Assembly: GCA_017998095.1 (NCBI GenBank)
Contig: JAGODU010000103.1
Coordinates: forward strand, 1-13,963
DNA from: Prolixibacteraceae bacterium
GTDB lineage: Bacteria; Bacteroidota; Bacteroidia; Bacteroidales; Prolixibacteraceae
DNA: 13,963 nucleotides
Reading direction: 5' to 3'
In this document: in pieces, positions 7,206-13,547 of the stretch
How positions within the stretch are numbered: the stretch's first letter is position 1
Layout: each line of letters begins with the position of its first letter
Program-made: the position numbers and the translations under genes
Notes under the pieces: generated by a model
What the model saw: only the letters and a program-made list of their open reading frames with translations
What the model was told of the DNA's origin: nothing
The model's database searches: none

Positions 7206-8105
7206 ATGCGAAATAAAATATTGAAAAGCATAATCCTGGTTTTTCTGCTGACATTTCTTATCAATGGCATTTCTTTTGCAAAAAATCAAAAAGTGCCTGC
7301 AATAAGATTTAATGAAGTACTTGTAATAAATGACTCCAGTGCGGTAGATGACTTTGGAATGCATTCAGCTTGGATTGAATTGTTCAATACAACTTATAAT
7401 TCAGTAAATATTGGAGGTTATTATTTGACTGATGATTTGAATAATCCTACAAAATACTGGATTCCTACAGGTGATCCTGCAACCAAAATACCTTCAAGAT
7501 GTTATAAGGTTTTTTGGGCTGATAATAAACCAACAAGAGGAATTTTTCATATCAATTTTGATTTAAAAGAAGCTAAAATAATAGCATTATTTTCAGCAAA
7601 TGGCAAAACATTAATTGATAAAGTAGATTTGCCTTCTGATCATCGTCCCGACGTTACCTATGGACGAGTTAATAATGATTCTGATGAATGGATTTATCTT
7701 GAAAAATCTACTCCGGGTGCAAATAATGATTATTCAAAAAAGAAATCCGCAGGTGAAAATTTTGTTGAATTTGATCCTTATGGAGTTGGAATGACAGTTA
7801 TTGCAATGATGGTTGTTTTTTCTGCATTAGCTATTCTTTTTATTATTTATAAAAACTTAGGTAAATTCTTTATTCGTAAAGCTGCTAAGGTTGTGAATAA
7901 TAGGGAAAAAGAAGCAGAAGTAAAAACAAAAGTTGTAAAAGAAGAAATATCTGGCGAAGTAAATGCTGCTATTGCTATGGCACTTTATATGTACCAAAAT
8001 GAATTACATGATCAGGAAAATACAGTTTTAACAATACAGAAAGTATCAAGAACTTATTCTCCATGGAGTTCTAAGATTTACACTTTAAGAAAATCACCTC
8101 GTTAA
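7206..8105 (+). CDS. Lamin-tail domain fused to OadG-like gamma subunit of the Na+ pump decarboxylase
   Basis: The 299-residue protein has four parts. A signal peptide (1-25, ending ISFA) is followed by a lamin-tail-like beta domain (about 33-172, with WIELFNTTYNSVNIGGYYL and a closing STPGANN). Then comes one membrane helix preceded by PYGVGMTV (191-215), which is typical of OadG/MmdD gamma subunits. A cytoplasmic tail (217-299) contains a Lys/Glu-rich stretch, the helix motif NAAIAMALYMY (253-263) and the ending YSPWSSKIYTLR. The helix and tail should dock the carboxyltransferase and biotin carrier onto the beta subunit; the lamin-tail domain would sit outside the cytoplasmic membrane with unknown binding partner. 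It lies nine bases after mmdA and twelve before the carrier gene. The domain assignment rests on motifs; the gamma-subunit role is supported by position. The fusion is, as far as I recall, common in Bacteroidales. Confidence 0.82.
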   Translation: MRNKILKSIILVFLLTFLINGISFAKNQKVPAIRFNEVLVINDSSAVDDFGMHSAWIELFNTTYNSVNIGGYYLTDDLNNPTKYWIPTGDPATKIPSRCYKVFWADNKPTRGIFHINFDLKEAKIIALFSANGKTLIDKVDLPSDHRPDVTYGRVNNDSDEWIYLEKSTPGANNDYSKKKSAGENFVEFDPYGVGMTVIAMMVVFSALAILFIIYKNLGKFFIRKAAKVVNNREKEAEVKTKVVKEEISGEVNAAIAMALYMYQNELHDQENTVLTIQKVSRTYSPWSSKIYTLRKSPR

Positions 8106-8117
8106 TATTTAATTGAA

Positions 8118-8561
8118 ATGAAAAAATTTAAGTTTAAAATAAATGGTAATCAGTATGAAACTGAAATTATCAATATTGAAGATAATATTGCTGAAATTGA
8201 AATAAACGGAACATCTTATAAAGTTGAACTAGAAAAGGAGATAAGAACTGTTAAGACACCTAAGCTTGTCCGTACAACAGTTGCTCCTTCAACTGATATT
8301 CAACCTTCTATTGCTAAGACTAGTAGTCCTAGCGCTCCAAAAGGTGCAGGGACAATCAAATCACCTCTGCCGGGTGTAATACTTGAAGTATTTGTAAGAG
8401 AAGGGGACAGTGTTAAAATAGGCCAAAAACTATTGATGCTTGAAGCTATGAAAATGGAAAATAATATTGAAGCTGATAAAGCCGGAAAAGTTGTTTCTAT
8501 TTCAAAAAACAAAGGAGATAGTGTAATGGAAGGTGATATATTAATTGTGATAGGAGAATAA
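8118..8561 (+). CDS. Biotin carboxyl carrier protein of methylmalonyl-CoA decarboxylase
   Basis: The 147-residue carrier has an N-terminal beta segment (1-40) and a flexible Pro/Ser/Thr-rich linker (about 45-78). A biotinyl domain follows (79-147), starting IKSPLPGVI and holding the biotin-accepting lysine K112 in EAMKMEN. The biotin arm carries the carboxyl group from the alpha subunit to the beta subunit, where its decarboxylation drives Na+ export. It lies twelve bases after the gamma fusion gene and three before oadB, and its last codons contain the ribosome site of oadB. A paralogue of the same architecture is at 11932-12402. Confidence 0.93.
   Translation: MKKFKFKINGNQYETEIINIEDNIAEIEINGTSYKVELEKEIRTVKTPKLVRTTVAPSTDIQPSIAKTSSPSAPKGAGTIKSPLPGVILEVFVREGDSVKIGQKLLMLEAMKMENNIEADKAGKVVSISKNKGDSVMEGDILIVIGE
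8552..8556 (+). promoter_or_regulatory. Shine-Dalgarno site of oadB inside the carrier gene
   Basis: AGGAG lies eight bases before the ATG at 8565, overlapping the last codons of the biotin carrier gene. It stands out because most other genes here lack a recognisable Shine-Dalgarno sequence. It fixes the oadB start and suggests translation tied to that of the carrier. Confidence 0.6.
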
Positions 8562-8564
8562 GTC

Positions 8565-9719
8565 ATGGGAAAGTTCTTTGATTTTATTTTCGAACACTTG
8601 AGTCAATTCCTTCATTTTACTGCTTTTGCCAACTTTACAATAGGTCACATGATAATGATTTGTATTGGTTTGATCTTTATATATCTGGCAATTGCAAAGG
8701 AATTTGAACCAATGTTACTTGTTCCTATTGGTTTTGGTATTCTTGTTGGTAATATAGCATTTTCACCTGGATATCAGATCGGTGTATATGAATCTGGTAG
8801 TGTGTTGAATTATTTATACTTTGGTGTTATTCAAGGCGTATACCCTCCATTAATATTTTTAGGGATAGGTGCTATGACTGACTTTTCAGCTCTCATTTCA
8901 AATCCAAAATTAATACTCATTGGTGCAGCAGCCCAATTAGGTATATTTGGCGCTTACTGTTTAGCTCTTGCTTTGGGATTTAGCCCTACAGAAGCTGGGG
9001 CAATTGGGATAATTGGTGGTGCTGATGGCCCAACTGCTATATTCCTTTCATCAAAATTAGCTCCTGATTTAATGGGCGCTATTGCTATTTCAGCATATTC
9101 TTATATGGCACTTGTGCCTGTAATTCAACCACCTGTAATGAGATTGCTAACAACTCCTAAAGAACGTCTTATAAGGATGAAACCTCCAAGGGTTGTTTCA
9201 AAAACTGAAAAGATAATTTTTGCAATTGCAGGGATGTTACTAACTACTTTCATTGTTCCAAGTGGTCTTCCTTTATTAGGTATGCTTTTCTTTGGTAACC
9301 TACTTAAAGAAAGTGGAGTTACTAAAAGGTTGGCTGATACTGCTAAAGGCCCTCTTATTGATATAGTGACTATCCTTATAGGATTAACAGTTGGTGCATC
9401 AACTCAGGCAACTACCTTCTTGACATGGAAATCATTAGGTATTTTTGGTCTGGGAGCTGGTTCGTTCATTATAGCTACTTTTGGTGGAGTAATGTTTGTT
9501 AAAATTCTGAATCTTTTCCTTAAAGAGGGAAATAAAATAAATCCGTTGATTGGTAATGCCGGTGTATCTGCAGTTCCGGATAGTGCACGTGTTTCTCAAA
9601 TCGTGGGTCTTGAATATGATAAGACAAACCATTTGTTAATGCATGCAATGGGGCCAAATGTGGCCGGTGTTATTGGTTCTGCTGTTGCAGCAGGTATCTT
9701 GCTGAGCTTCCTCGCTTAA
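8565..9719 (+). CDS. mmdB: Na+-translocating decarboxylase beta subunit (OadB/MmdB type)
   Basis: The 384-residue integral membrane protein is a full-length OadB-family subunit. It holds the family's key segments GIIGGADGPTAIF (148-160, with D154 equivalent to the essential aspartate of OadB) and GNAGVSAVPDSARVSQ (330-345, the second conserved Na+/biotin-site segment). YLAIAKEFEPMLL near the N-terminus and several more hydrophobic helices are also present. It receives carboxybiotin, releases CO2 and exports Na+. It is the last gene of operon A, three bases after the biotin carrier, and a terminator follows 29 bases downstream. I use the mmdB symbol because the operon contains methylmalonyl-CoA epimerase; by sequence alone oadB or gcdB would be equally fair. 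Confidence 0.93.
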   Translation: MGKFFDFIFEHLSQFLHFTAFANFTIGHMIMICIGLIFIYLAIAKEFEPMLLVPIGFGILVGNIAFSPGYQIGVYESGSVLNYLYFGVIQGVYPPLIFLGIGAMTDFSALISNPKLILIGAAAQLGIFGAYCLALALGFSPTEAGAIGIIGGADGPTAIFLSSKLAPDLMGAIAISAYSYMALVPVIQPPVMRLLTTPKERLIRMKPPRVVSKTEKIIFAIAGMLLTTFIVPSGLPLLGMLFFGNLLKESGVTKRLADTAKGPLIDIVTILIGLTVGASTQATTFLTWKSLGIFGLGAGSFIIATFGGVMFVKILNLFLKEGNKINPLIGNAGVSAVPDSARVSQIVGLEYDKTNHLLMHAMGPNVAGVIGSAVAAGILLSFLA

Positions 9720-9748
9720 AGAATTTTAATATTCTTATTATATAAATT

Positions 9749-9776
9749 AAGGCGATCTGTATAGGTCGCCTTTTTT
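9749..9776 (+). terminator. Rho-independent terminator after operon A
   Basis: AAGGCGATCT (9749-9758) pairs with AGGTCGCCTT (9763-9772), with one T-G wobble, around a GTAT loop. Six Ts follow (9771-9776). It separates operon A from operon B. Confidence 0.9.
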
Positions 9777-10034
9777 ATTTTTTTGTTTGTTTTACTATGT
9801 CTTCTATCCAATAATTATTAATTTGGTAGCTAATATTTTAAAAGAAAATCACTTTACAACTTAACCAGAAATCAAATGATACTCCCACCATAAAGTTTCT
9901 TTTAGTGATGTTTCTCACTTTGAAATGTCATGCTTTCAACTGATTAAAATTATTATAATACCAAATGTTTTACGTACACTTTTTGTTTATGTGAAGCAAA
10001 TTCATGTTTAAACAATTTTTAAAACATCATAATT
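9777..10034 (+). other. Intergenic leader/promoter region of operon B
   Basis: This AT-rich stretch has no convincing reading frame. It must hold the start of operon B, because a strong terminator precedes it, but no exact TAnnTTTG was found. The nearest matches each miss one base: TCACTTTG (9915-9922) and ACTTTTTG (9978-9985). A 10-base palindrome, TGTTTAAACA, lies at 10005-10014. Just before it, ATGTGAA and TTCATGT can pair with two wobbles around a GCAAA loop. These could be an operator or leader fold. No known riboswitch was recognised. Confidence 0.35.
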
Positions 10035-11594
10035 ATGACAATGGAGGAAAAAGTACAGGAATTACTTGACCTTAGGAAGCAAGCCCGTATGGGTGGAGGC
10101 CAAAAACGTATTGACAAACAGCATAGTCAAAATAAGCTAACTGCAAGGGAAAGGATTAACCTTCTTCTTGATGAAGGTAGTTATGAAGAATTTGACATGT
10201 TTGTTTCTCACCGTTGTACGAATTTTGGACTGGAAAATGAATCTTATCTTTCTGATGGTGTTGTAACCGGATATGGTACTATTGACGGCAGAACTGTTTA
10301 TGTTTTTGCTCAGGATTTCACAATTTTCGGTGGGTCATTATCTGAAACATTTGCAAATAAAATTTGTAAAGTTATGGATAAAGCAATGAAAGTAGGCGCT
10401 CCGGTTATTGGCATAAACGATTCCGGAGGAGCTCGTATTCAGGAAGGAGTTAACAGTCTTGCAGGTTATGCTGAAATATTTCAAAGAAATATTATGGCTT
10501 CAGGCGTTATTCCTCAAATTTCTGCAATATTTGGGCCTTGTGCAGGTGGAGCAGTCTATTCTCCGGCATTGACTGATTTTATCCTGATGTCTAAAAAATC
10601 AAGTTATATGTTTCTTACAGGTCCCAAGGTTGTAAAAGCTGTAACTGGTGAGGATGTTACACAGGAACAACTTGGAGGGGCTACTGTTCATGCTACTAAA
10701 TCAAGTGTTGCCCACCTTACTTCTGACTCTGAAGAAGAAGGTATTATGATGATCAGGAAGCTTTTAAGCTATCTTCCTTCCAATAATATGGAAGAAGCTC
10801 CAGTAAGAGAGTGCGATGATAATATTCACAGGATGGAAGATAAATTAAATTCTATCATTCCTGAAAATCCAAATAAACCCTATGATGTAAAAGAAGTAAT
10901 TCAAGACATAGTTGATTATGGTGAATTTTTTGAAATACATGAAGCTTATGCTCCCAACCTTGTTGTTGGCTTTGCCCGATTCAATGGAAGGGTAGTAGGA
11001 ATCGTTGCAAATAATCCTAAATTCCTTGCGGGAGTTCTTGATAATAACGCTTCAAGAAAAGGCGCCCGTTTTGTAAGATTTTGTGACGCTTTCAATATTC
11101 CTTTACTTACCCTTGAAGATGTTCCCGGTTTTTTGCCAGGTACGAATCAGGAATATAATGGGATTATAATTCATGGGGCAAAATTATTATTTGCCTATGG
11201 TGAAGCCACTGTTCCTAAAATAACAGTTATTCTGAGAAAAGCTTATGGAGGTGCTTACTGTGTTATGAGCTCCAAACACCTCAGGGGTGATATCAACTAC
11301 GCATGGCCAACAGCTGAGATTGCTGTTATGGGGCCAAAAGGCGCTATTGAAGTTTTAATGAATAAAGAGATAAGCTCAATAGAAAACATTGAAGAAAAGG
11401 CTGCTTTTATTACTGAGCAGGAAAATATATATCGTGACACTTTCGCCAATCCTTACGTGGCTGCAAAATACGGCTATATTGATGAAGTTATTGAACCAAG
11501 AAATACAAGGTATAGAATTATTCGTGCTCTGGAATCATTGGTAAACAAGAGAGATAGTAACCCTCCTAAGAAGCATTCAAATATGCCATTATGA
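10035..11594 (+). CDS. Second carboxyltransferase alpha subunit, paralogue of mmdA, substrate uncertain
   Basis: This 519-residue protein aligns with the mmdA product at 5637-7196 from end to end without a gap. It has the same glycine-rich motifs SGGARIQEG (130-138), [12 protein letters not shown] (168-179) and YGGAY (404-408), and the same C-terminal PPKKH tail. It differs in the otherwise strongly conserved stretch 327-379: Q327N, I337N, V361E, A371N, G375N, A376G and T379I. It should transfer a carboxyl group from an acyl-CoA to the biotin carrier at 11932. Whether the acyl-CoA is methylmalonyl-CoA, malonyl-CoA or another compound is not clear. It is the first gene of operon B. Its stop overlaps the next start by four bases (ATGA), which implies coupled translation. 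No Shine-Dalgarno is seen. ATG 10041 is an alternative start, but 10035 gives the same N-terminal length as the paralogue. Confidence 0.88.
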   Translation: MTMEEKVQELLDLRKQARMGGGQKRIDKQHSQNKLTARERINLLLDEGSYEEFDMFVSHRCTNFGLENESYLSDGVVTGYGTIDGRTVYVFAQDFTIFGGSLSETFANKICKVMDKAMKVGAPVIGINDSGGARIQEGVNSLAGYAEIFQRNIMASGVIPQISAIFGPCAGGAVYSPALTDFILMSKKSSYMFLTGPKVVKAVTGEDVTQEQLGGATVHATKSSVAHLTSDSEEEGIMMIRKLLSYLPSNNMEEAPVRECDDNIHRMEDKLNSIIPENPNKPYDVKEVIQDIVDYGEFFEIHEAYAPNLVVGFARFNGRVVGIVANNPKFLAGVLDNNASRKGARFVRFCDAFNIPLLTLEDVPGFLPGTNQEYNGIIIHGAKLLFAYGEATVPKITVILRKAYGGAYCVMSSKHLRGDINYAWPTAEIAVMGPKGAIEVLMNKEISSIENIEEKAAFITEQENIYRDTFANPYVAAKYGYIDEVIEPRNTRYRIIRALESLVNKRDSNPPKKHSNMPL

Positions 11595-11920
11595 AGAAGT
11601 TTAAATTTCATCGTGATAAAAATGATTCCGAAAAGGAATTATTGAATAAAATAGCTGTAGTAGCCCTTGATTTATATTTAAAAGAAAATGAAAAGAAAAA
11701 CCAGGAGATAGCATTATCTGCTCTTGCAATGTATTTGAATTCCAGGGAGCATAAGAATTATGCACTCACTCTTGCTCAGGCAGCTCTTGCTATTTATCTT
11801 GAAAGTGATCCCGATTCTTTAATTCGTCCTATGAAGAATTATAAATCGGTTACTCCCATGAACTCAAATTGGGGAAATAAATATTTTATGATGAGACAAT
11901 TACCAATAAGAAAATTTTAA
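11591..11920 (+). CDS. Small soluble protein resembling only the cytoplasmic tail of the gamma subunit
   Basis: This 109-residue basic protein has no signal peptide and no membrane helix. The motif [IL]AxxALx[LMI]YL occurs three times, at residues 21-30, 40-49 and 61-70, each followed by a polar linker such as KENEKK or NSREHK. The C-terminal part (71-109) has [12 protein letters not shown], which resembles YSPWSSKIYTLR at the end of the operon A gamma fusion; NAAIAMALYMY of that protein resembles a single copy of the repeat. It sits in the gamma-subunit position of operon B and overlaps the alpha stop codon by four bases. I infer that it is a cut-down gamma subunit that binds the carboxyltransferase or carrier but has lost its membrane anchor and external domain. 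The similarity is short and needs a profile search. I do not recognise a named family. Confidence 0.72.
   Translation: MKKFKFHRDKNDSEKELLNKIAVVALDLYLKENEKKNQEIALSALAMYLNSREHKNYALTLAQAALAIYLESDPDSLIRPMKNYKSVTPMNSNWGNKYFMMRQLPIRKF
11651..11800 (+). repeat. Three-copy protein repeat in the gamma-tail-like gene
   Basis: Three 30-base units at 11651-11680, 11708-11737 and 11771-11800 encode [20 protein letters not shown] and [10 protein letters not shown]. The units start 57 and 63 bases apart, so the spacing is close to 19-21 residues. The protein pattern is conserved more clearly than the DNA, which suggests an old duplication kept under selection. Confidence 0.7.
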
Positions 11921-11931
11921 AATAACATACA

Positions 11932-12402
11932 ATGAAAAAATACATTTTTAACGTAGATAATCAGGATTTCAATGTTGAAATCTTAAACATTGAAAATGGT
12001 TACGCCCAGGTTAGCGTAAATAATGAGATTGTAAATATCAAAATTAAACAGGGAGAGTCAAATTATAATCCTGCTGCTGTTGTTGAAAGCAAACCTGCTT
12101 CAGTTGCTTCTGTAAAAATTGAGGCTCCAAGCGAAGTGGTTGAATTTGCTCCAGCTGCTCCGGTTGCTTCCCAGGAAGCTAAGGTTGTTTCTTGTTTGAA
12201 ATCTCCACTTCCCGGAATACTTGTTTCTCTTAAAGTTAAAGTAGGCGACAGAGTTAAAGTAAATGATGACCTTCTTGTTCTTGATGCAATGAAAATGGAA
12301 AACATTGTTACTTCTGAATGTGATGGCGTTGTCCTTTCAATTAAAGCTAATATTGGCCAGGCAGTAATGCAGGACGATATTCTAATCGAATTCGGGGCAT
12401 AA
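11932..12402 (+). CDS. Second biotin carboxyl carrier protein
   Basis: The 156-residue protein repeats the architecture of the operon A carrier. It has an N-terminal beta segment (1-40, opening MKKYIFNVDNQDF), an Ala/Pro/Val-rich linker (about 47-85) and a biotinyl domain (88-156) opening with SPLPGIL. The acceptor lysine is K121 in DAMKMEN, where an aspartate replaces the more usual glutamate seen in the other copy (EAMKMEN). The linker is a little longer and more Ala-rich than that of the paralogue. It should shuttle the carboxyl group from the alpha subunit at 10035 to the OadB at 13548. It lies eleven bases after the gamma-tail-like gene and thirteen before the TerC gene. Confidence 0.9.
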   Translation: MKKYIFNVDNQDFNVEILNIENGYAQVSVNNEIVNIKIKQGESNYNPAAVVESKPASVASVKIEAPSEVVEFAPAAPVASQEAKVVSCLKSPLPGILVSLKVKVGDRVKVNDDLLVLDAMKMENIVTSECDGVVLSIKANIGQAVMQDDILIEFGA

Positions 12403-12415
12403 AATAATAAAACAA

Positions 12416-13537
12416 ATGAGCATAAATCTTCATTTAGTATTTTGGCTTTCATTCATTGTATTATACATTATTGTATTTGCAATTGACATGTATGCCACTG
12501 GTCACAGAAGTGGCCAATTAACAGTAAAAACAGCCTTGAAATGGACAGGCTTGTGGATCTCACTTGCAATTCTTTATGGTCTTGCAATTTTATTTTTCTT
12601 TCCACAAAATGAAGGAATGGATCCTTCTGTTTCAACCAGAAGTATAATGTTCAGCAAATTTATTGCAGGTTATTTTACAGAGTATTCTCTTTCTGTTGAT
12701 AACTTATTTGTATTTATTATGATTTTCTCCTTAATGGGGGTTAGTGAGAAAAATCAACCCCGACTTTTAAAATTAGGTATACTTTTGTCTATTGTGCTTA
12801 GGATTTTATTTATTCTTGTTGGCATGAGCCTTGTTCAGAAATTTAGCTGGATTATTTACCTTTTTGGTGCTATTTTACTTTGGACTGCCTATAAAATGGC
12901 TTTTACTAAAGAGGACGACCAGATCGACCCACAAAATAATTTCCTTTATAAAATGGGATCCAAATTATTCCCTGTTGACCCTGATCTTGATATCCCGCAT
13001 TTCTTTTCCAAGAAAGATGGTAAGAGGTATATTACAATGTTTATGCTTGTATTCATGGTTATTGGATCAACAGATGTTTTGTTTGCAGTTGATTCTATCC
13101 CTGCAATAATTGGTGTAATATCCGATGGGGCTACTAATATTCTGACATCAGGAGAAGAAAATTTCATTGCTATTACTTCAAATGTTTTTGCTGTAATGGG
13201 GCTTGTTTCTTTGTTCTTTGCATTAAAAGGAATTATGGGTTTATTTCGCTATCTTAAACAAGGGGTTAGCTTTATTCTCTTCTTTATTGCATTTAAAATG
13301 CTTTTCTCATGGTGGGAACCTGTTGAACATTTATTCAAAAGCATGCCCTGGATATCTCTTGCTGTAATTATTGGAACTTTACTTCTTTCTATTATTCTTT
13401 CAGTTGTAATTAAAGAAAAGGAAGAAATTGACGATAGCCATTCTGAAATTGGTTTAATAAAATCTGAAATTGAATCTTTAAAATCAGAAATGAGAGAATT
13501 AAGAACAATGTTCGAAGAAATTAGAAAAAACAATTAA
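12416..13537 (+). CDS. TerC/Alx-family integral membrane protein with C-terminal coiled coil
   Basis: This 373-residue membrane protein has both signature motifs of the TerC family: FTEYSLSVDNLFVF (87-100, acidic residues E89 and D95) and STDVLFAVDSIPAI (218-231, D220 and D226). About seven to nine hydrophobic helices run from residue 6 to 332. Family members such as Alx and the Bacillus TerC proteins are linked to Mn2+ export and metal supply to membrane or exported proteins; the family name comes from tellurite resistance. Beyond the last helix a charged tail (333-373) forms a heptad pattern with I345, I348, I352, L355, M359, L362, F366 and I369 spaced 3-4-3-4. The gene lies between the biotin carrier and oadB genes, with 13- and 10-base gaps, so it is surely co-transcribed with them. 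Its role there is unknown; metal or cation handling, or anchoring of the soluble subunits, are guesses. Confidence 0.9.
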   Translation: MSINLHLVFWLSFIVLYIIVFAIDMYATGHRSGQLTVKTALKWTGLWISLAILYGLAILFFFPQNEGMDPSVSTRSIMFSKFIAGYFTEYSLSVDNLFVFIMIFSLMGVSEKNQPRLLKLGILLSIVLRILFILVGMSLVQKFSWIIYLFGAILLWTAYKMAFTKEDDQIDPQNNFLYKMGSKLFPVDPDLDIPHFFSKKDGKRYITMFMLVFMVIGSTDVLFAVDSIPAIIGVISDGATNILTSGEENFIAITSNVFAVMGLVSLFFALKGIMGLFRYLKQGVSFILFFIAFKMLFSWWEPVEHLFKSMPWISLAVIIGTLLLSIILSVVIKEKEEIDDSHSEIGLIKSEIESLKSEMRELRTMFEEIRKNN

Positions 13538-13547
13538 AATCTAAAAT

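Noticed and set aside
8300..8566. Minus-strand frame of 88 codons over the biotin carrier gene
   Set aside because: It is the reverse of the Pro-rich linker and biotinyl domain; the real gene is proven by the EAMKMEN biotin site on the plus strand.
12063..12452. Minus-strand frame of 129 codons over the second biotin carrier gene
   Set aside because: It is the reverse of the Ala/Pro-rich linker and biotinyl domain, with a low-complexity Thr/Ser/Ala translation.
12831..13109. Alternative plus-strand frame of 92 codons inside the TerC gene
   Set aside because: The TerC frame is intact with both family motifs; this is an out-of-frame shadow of the hydrophobic coding sequence.
12416..13537. TerC protein as part of a tellurite-resistance cluster
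   Set aside because: No terD, terE, terB or terZ-like genes are present; the neighbours are all decarboxylase subunits.
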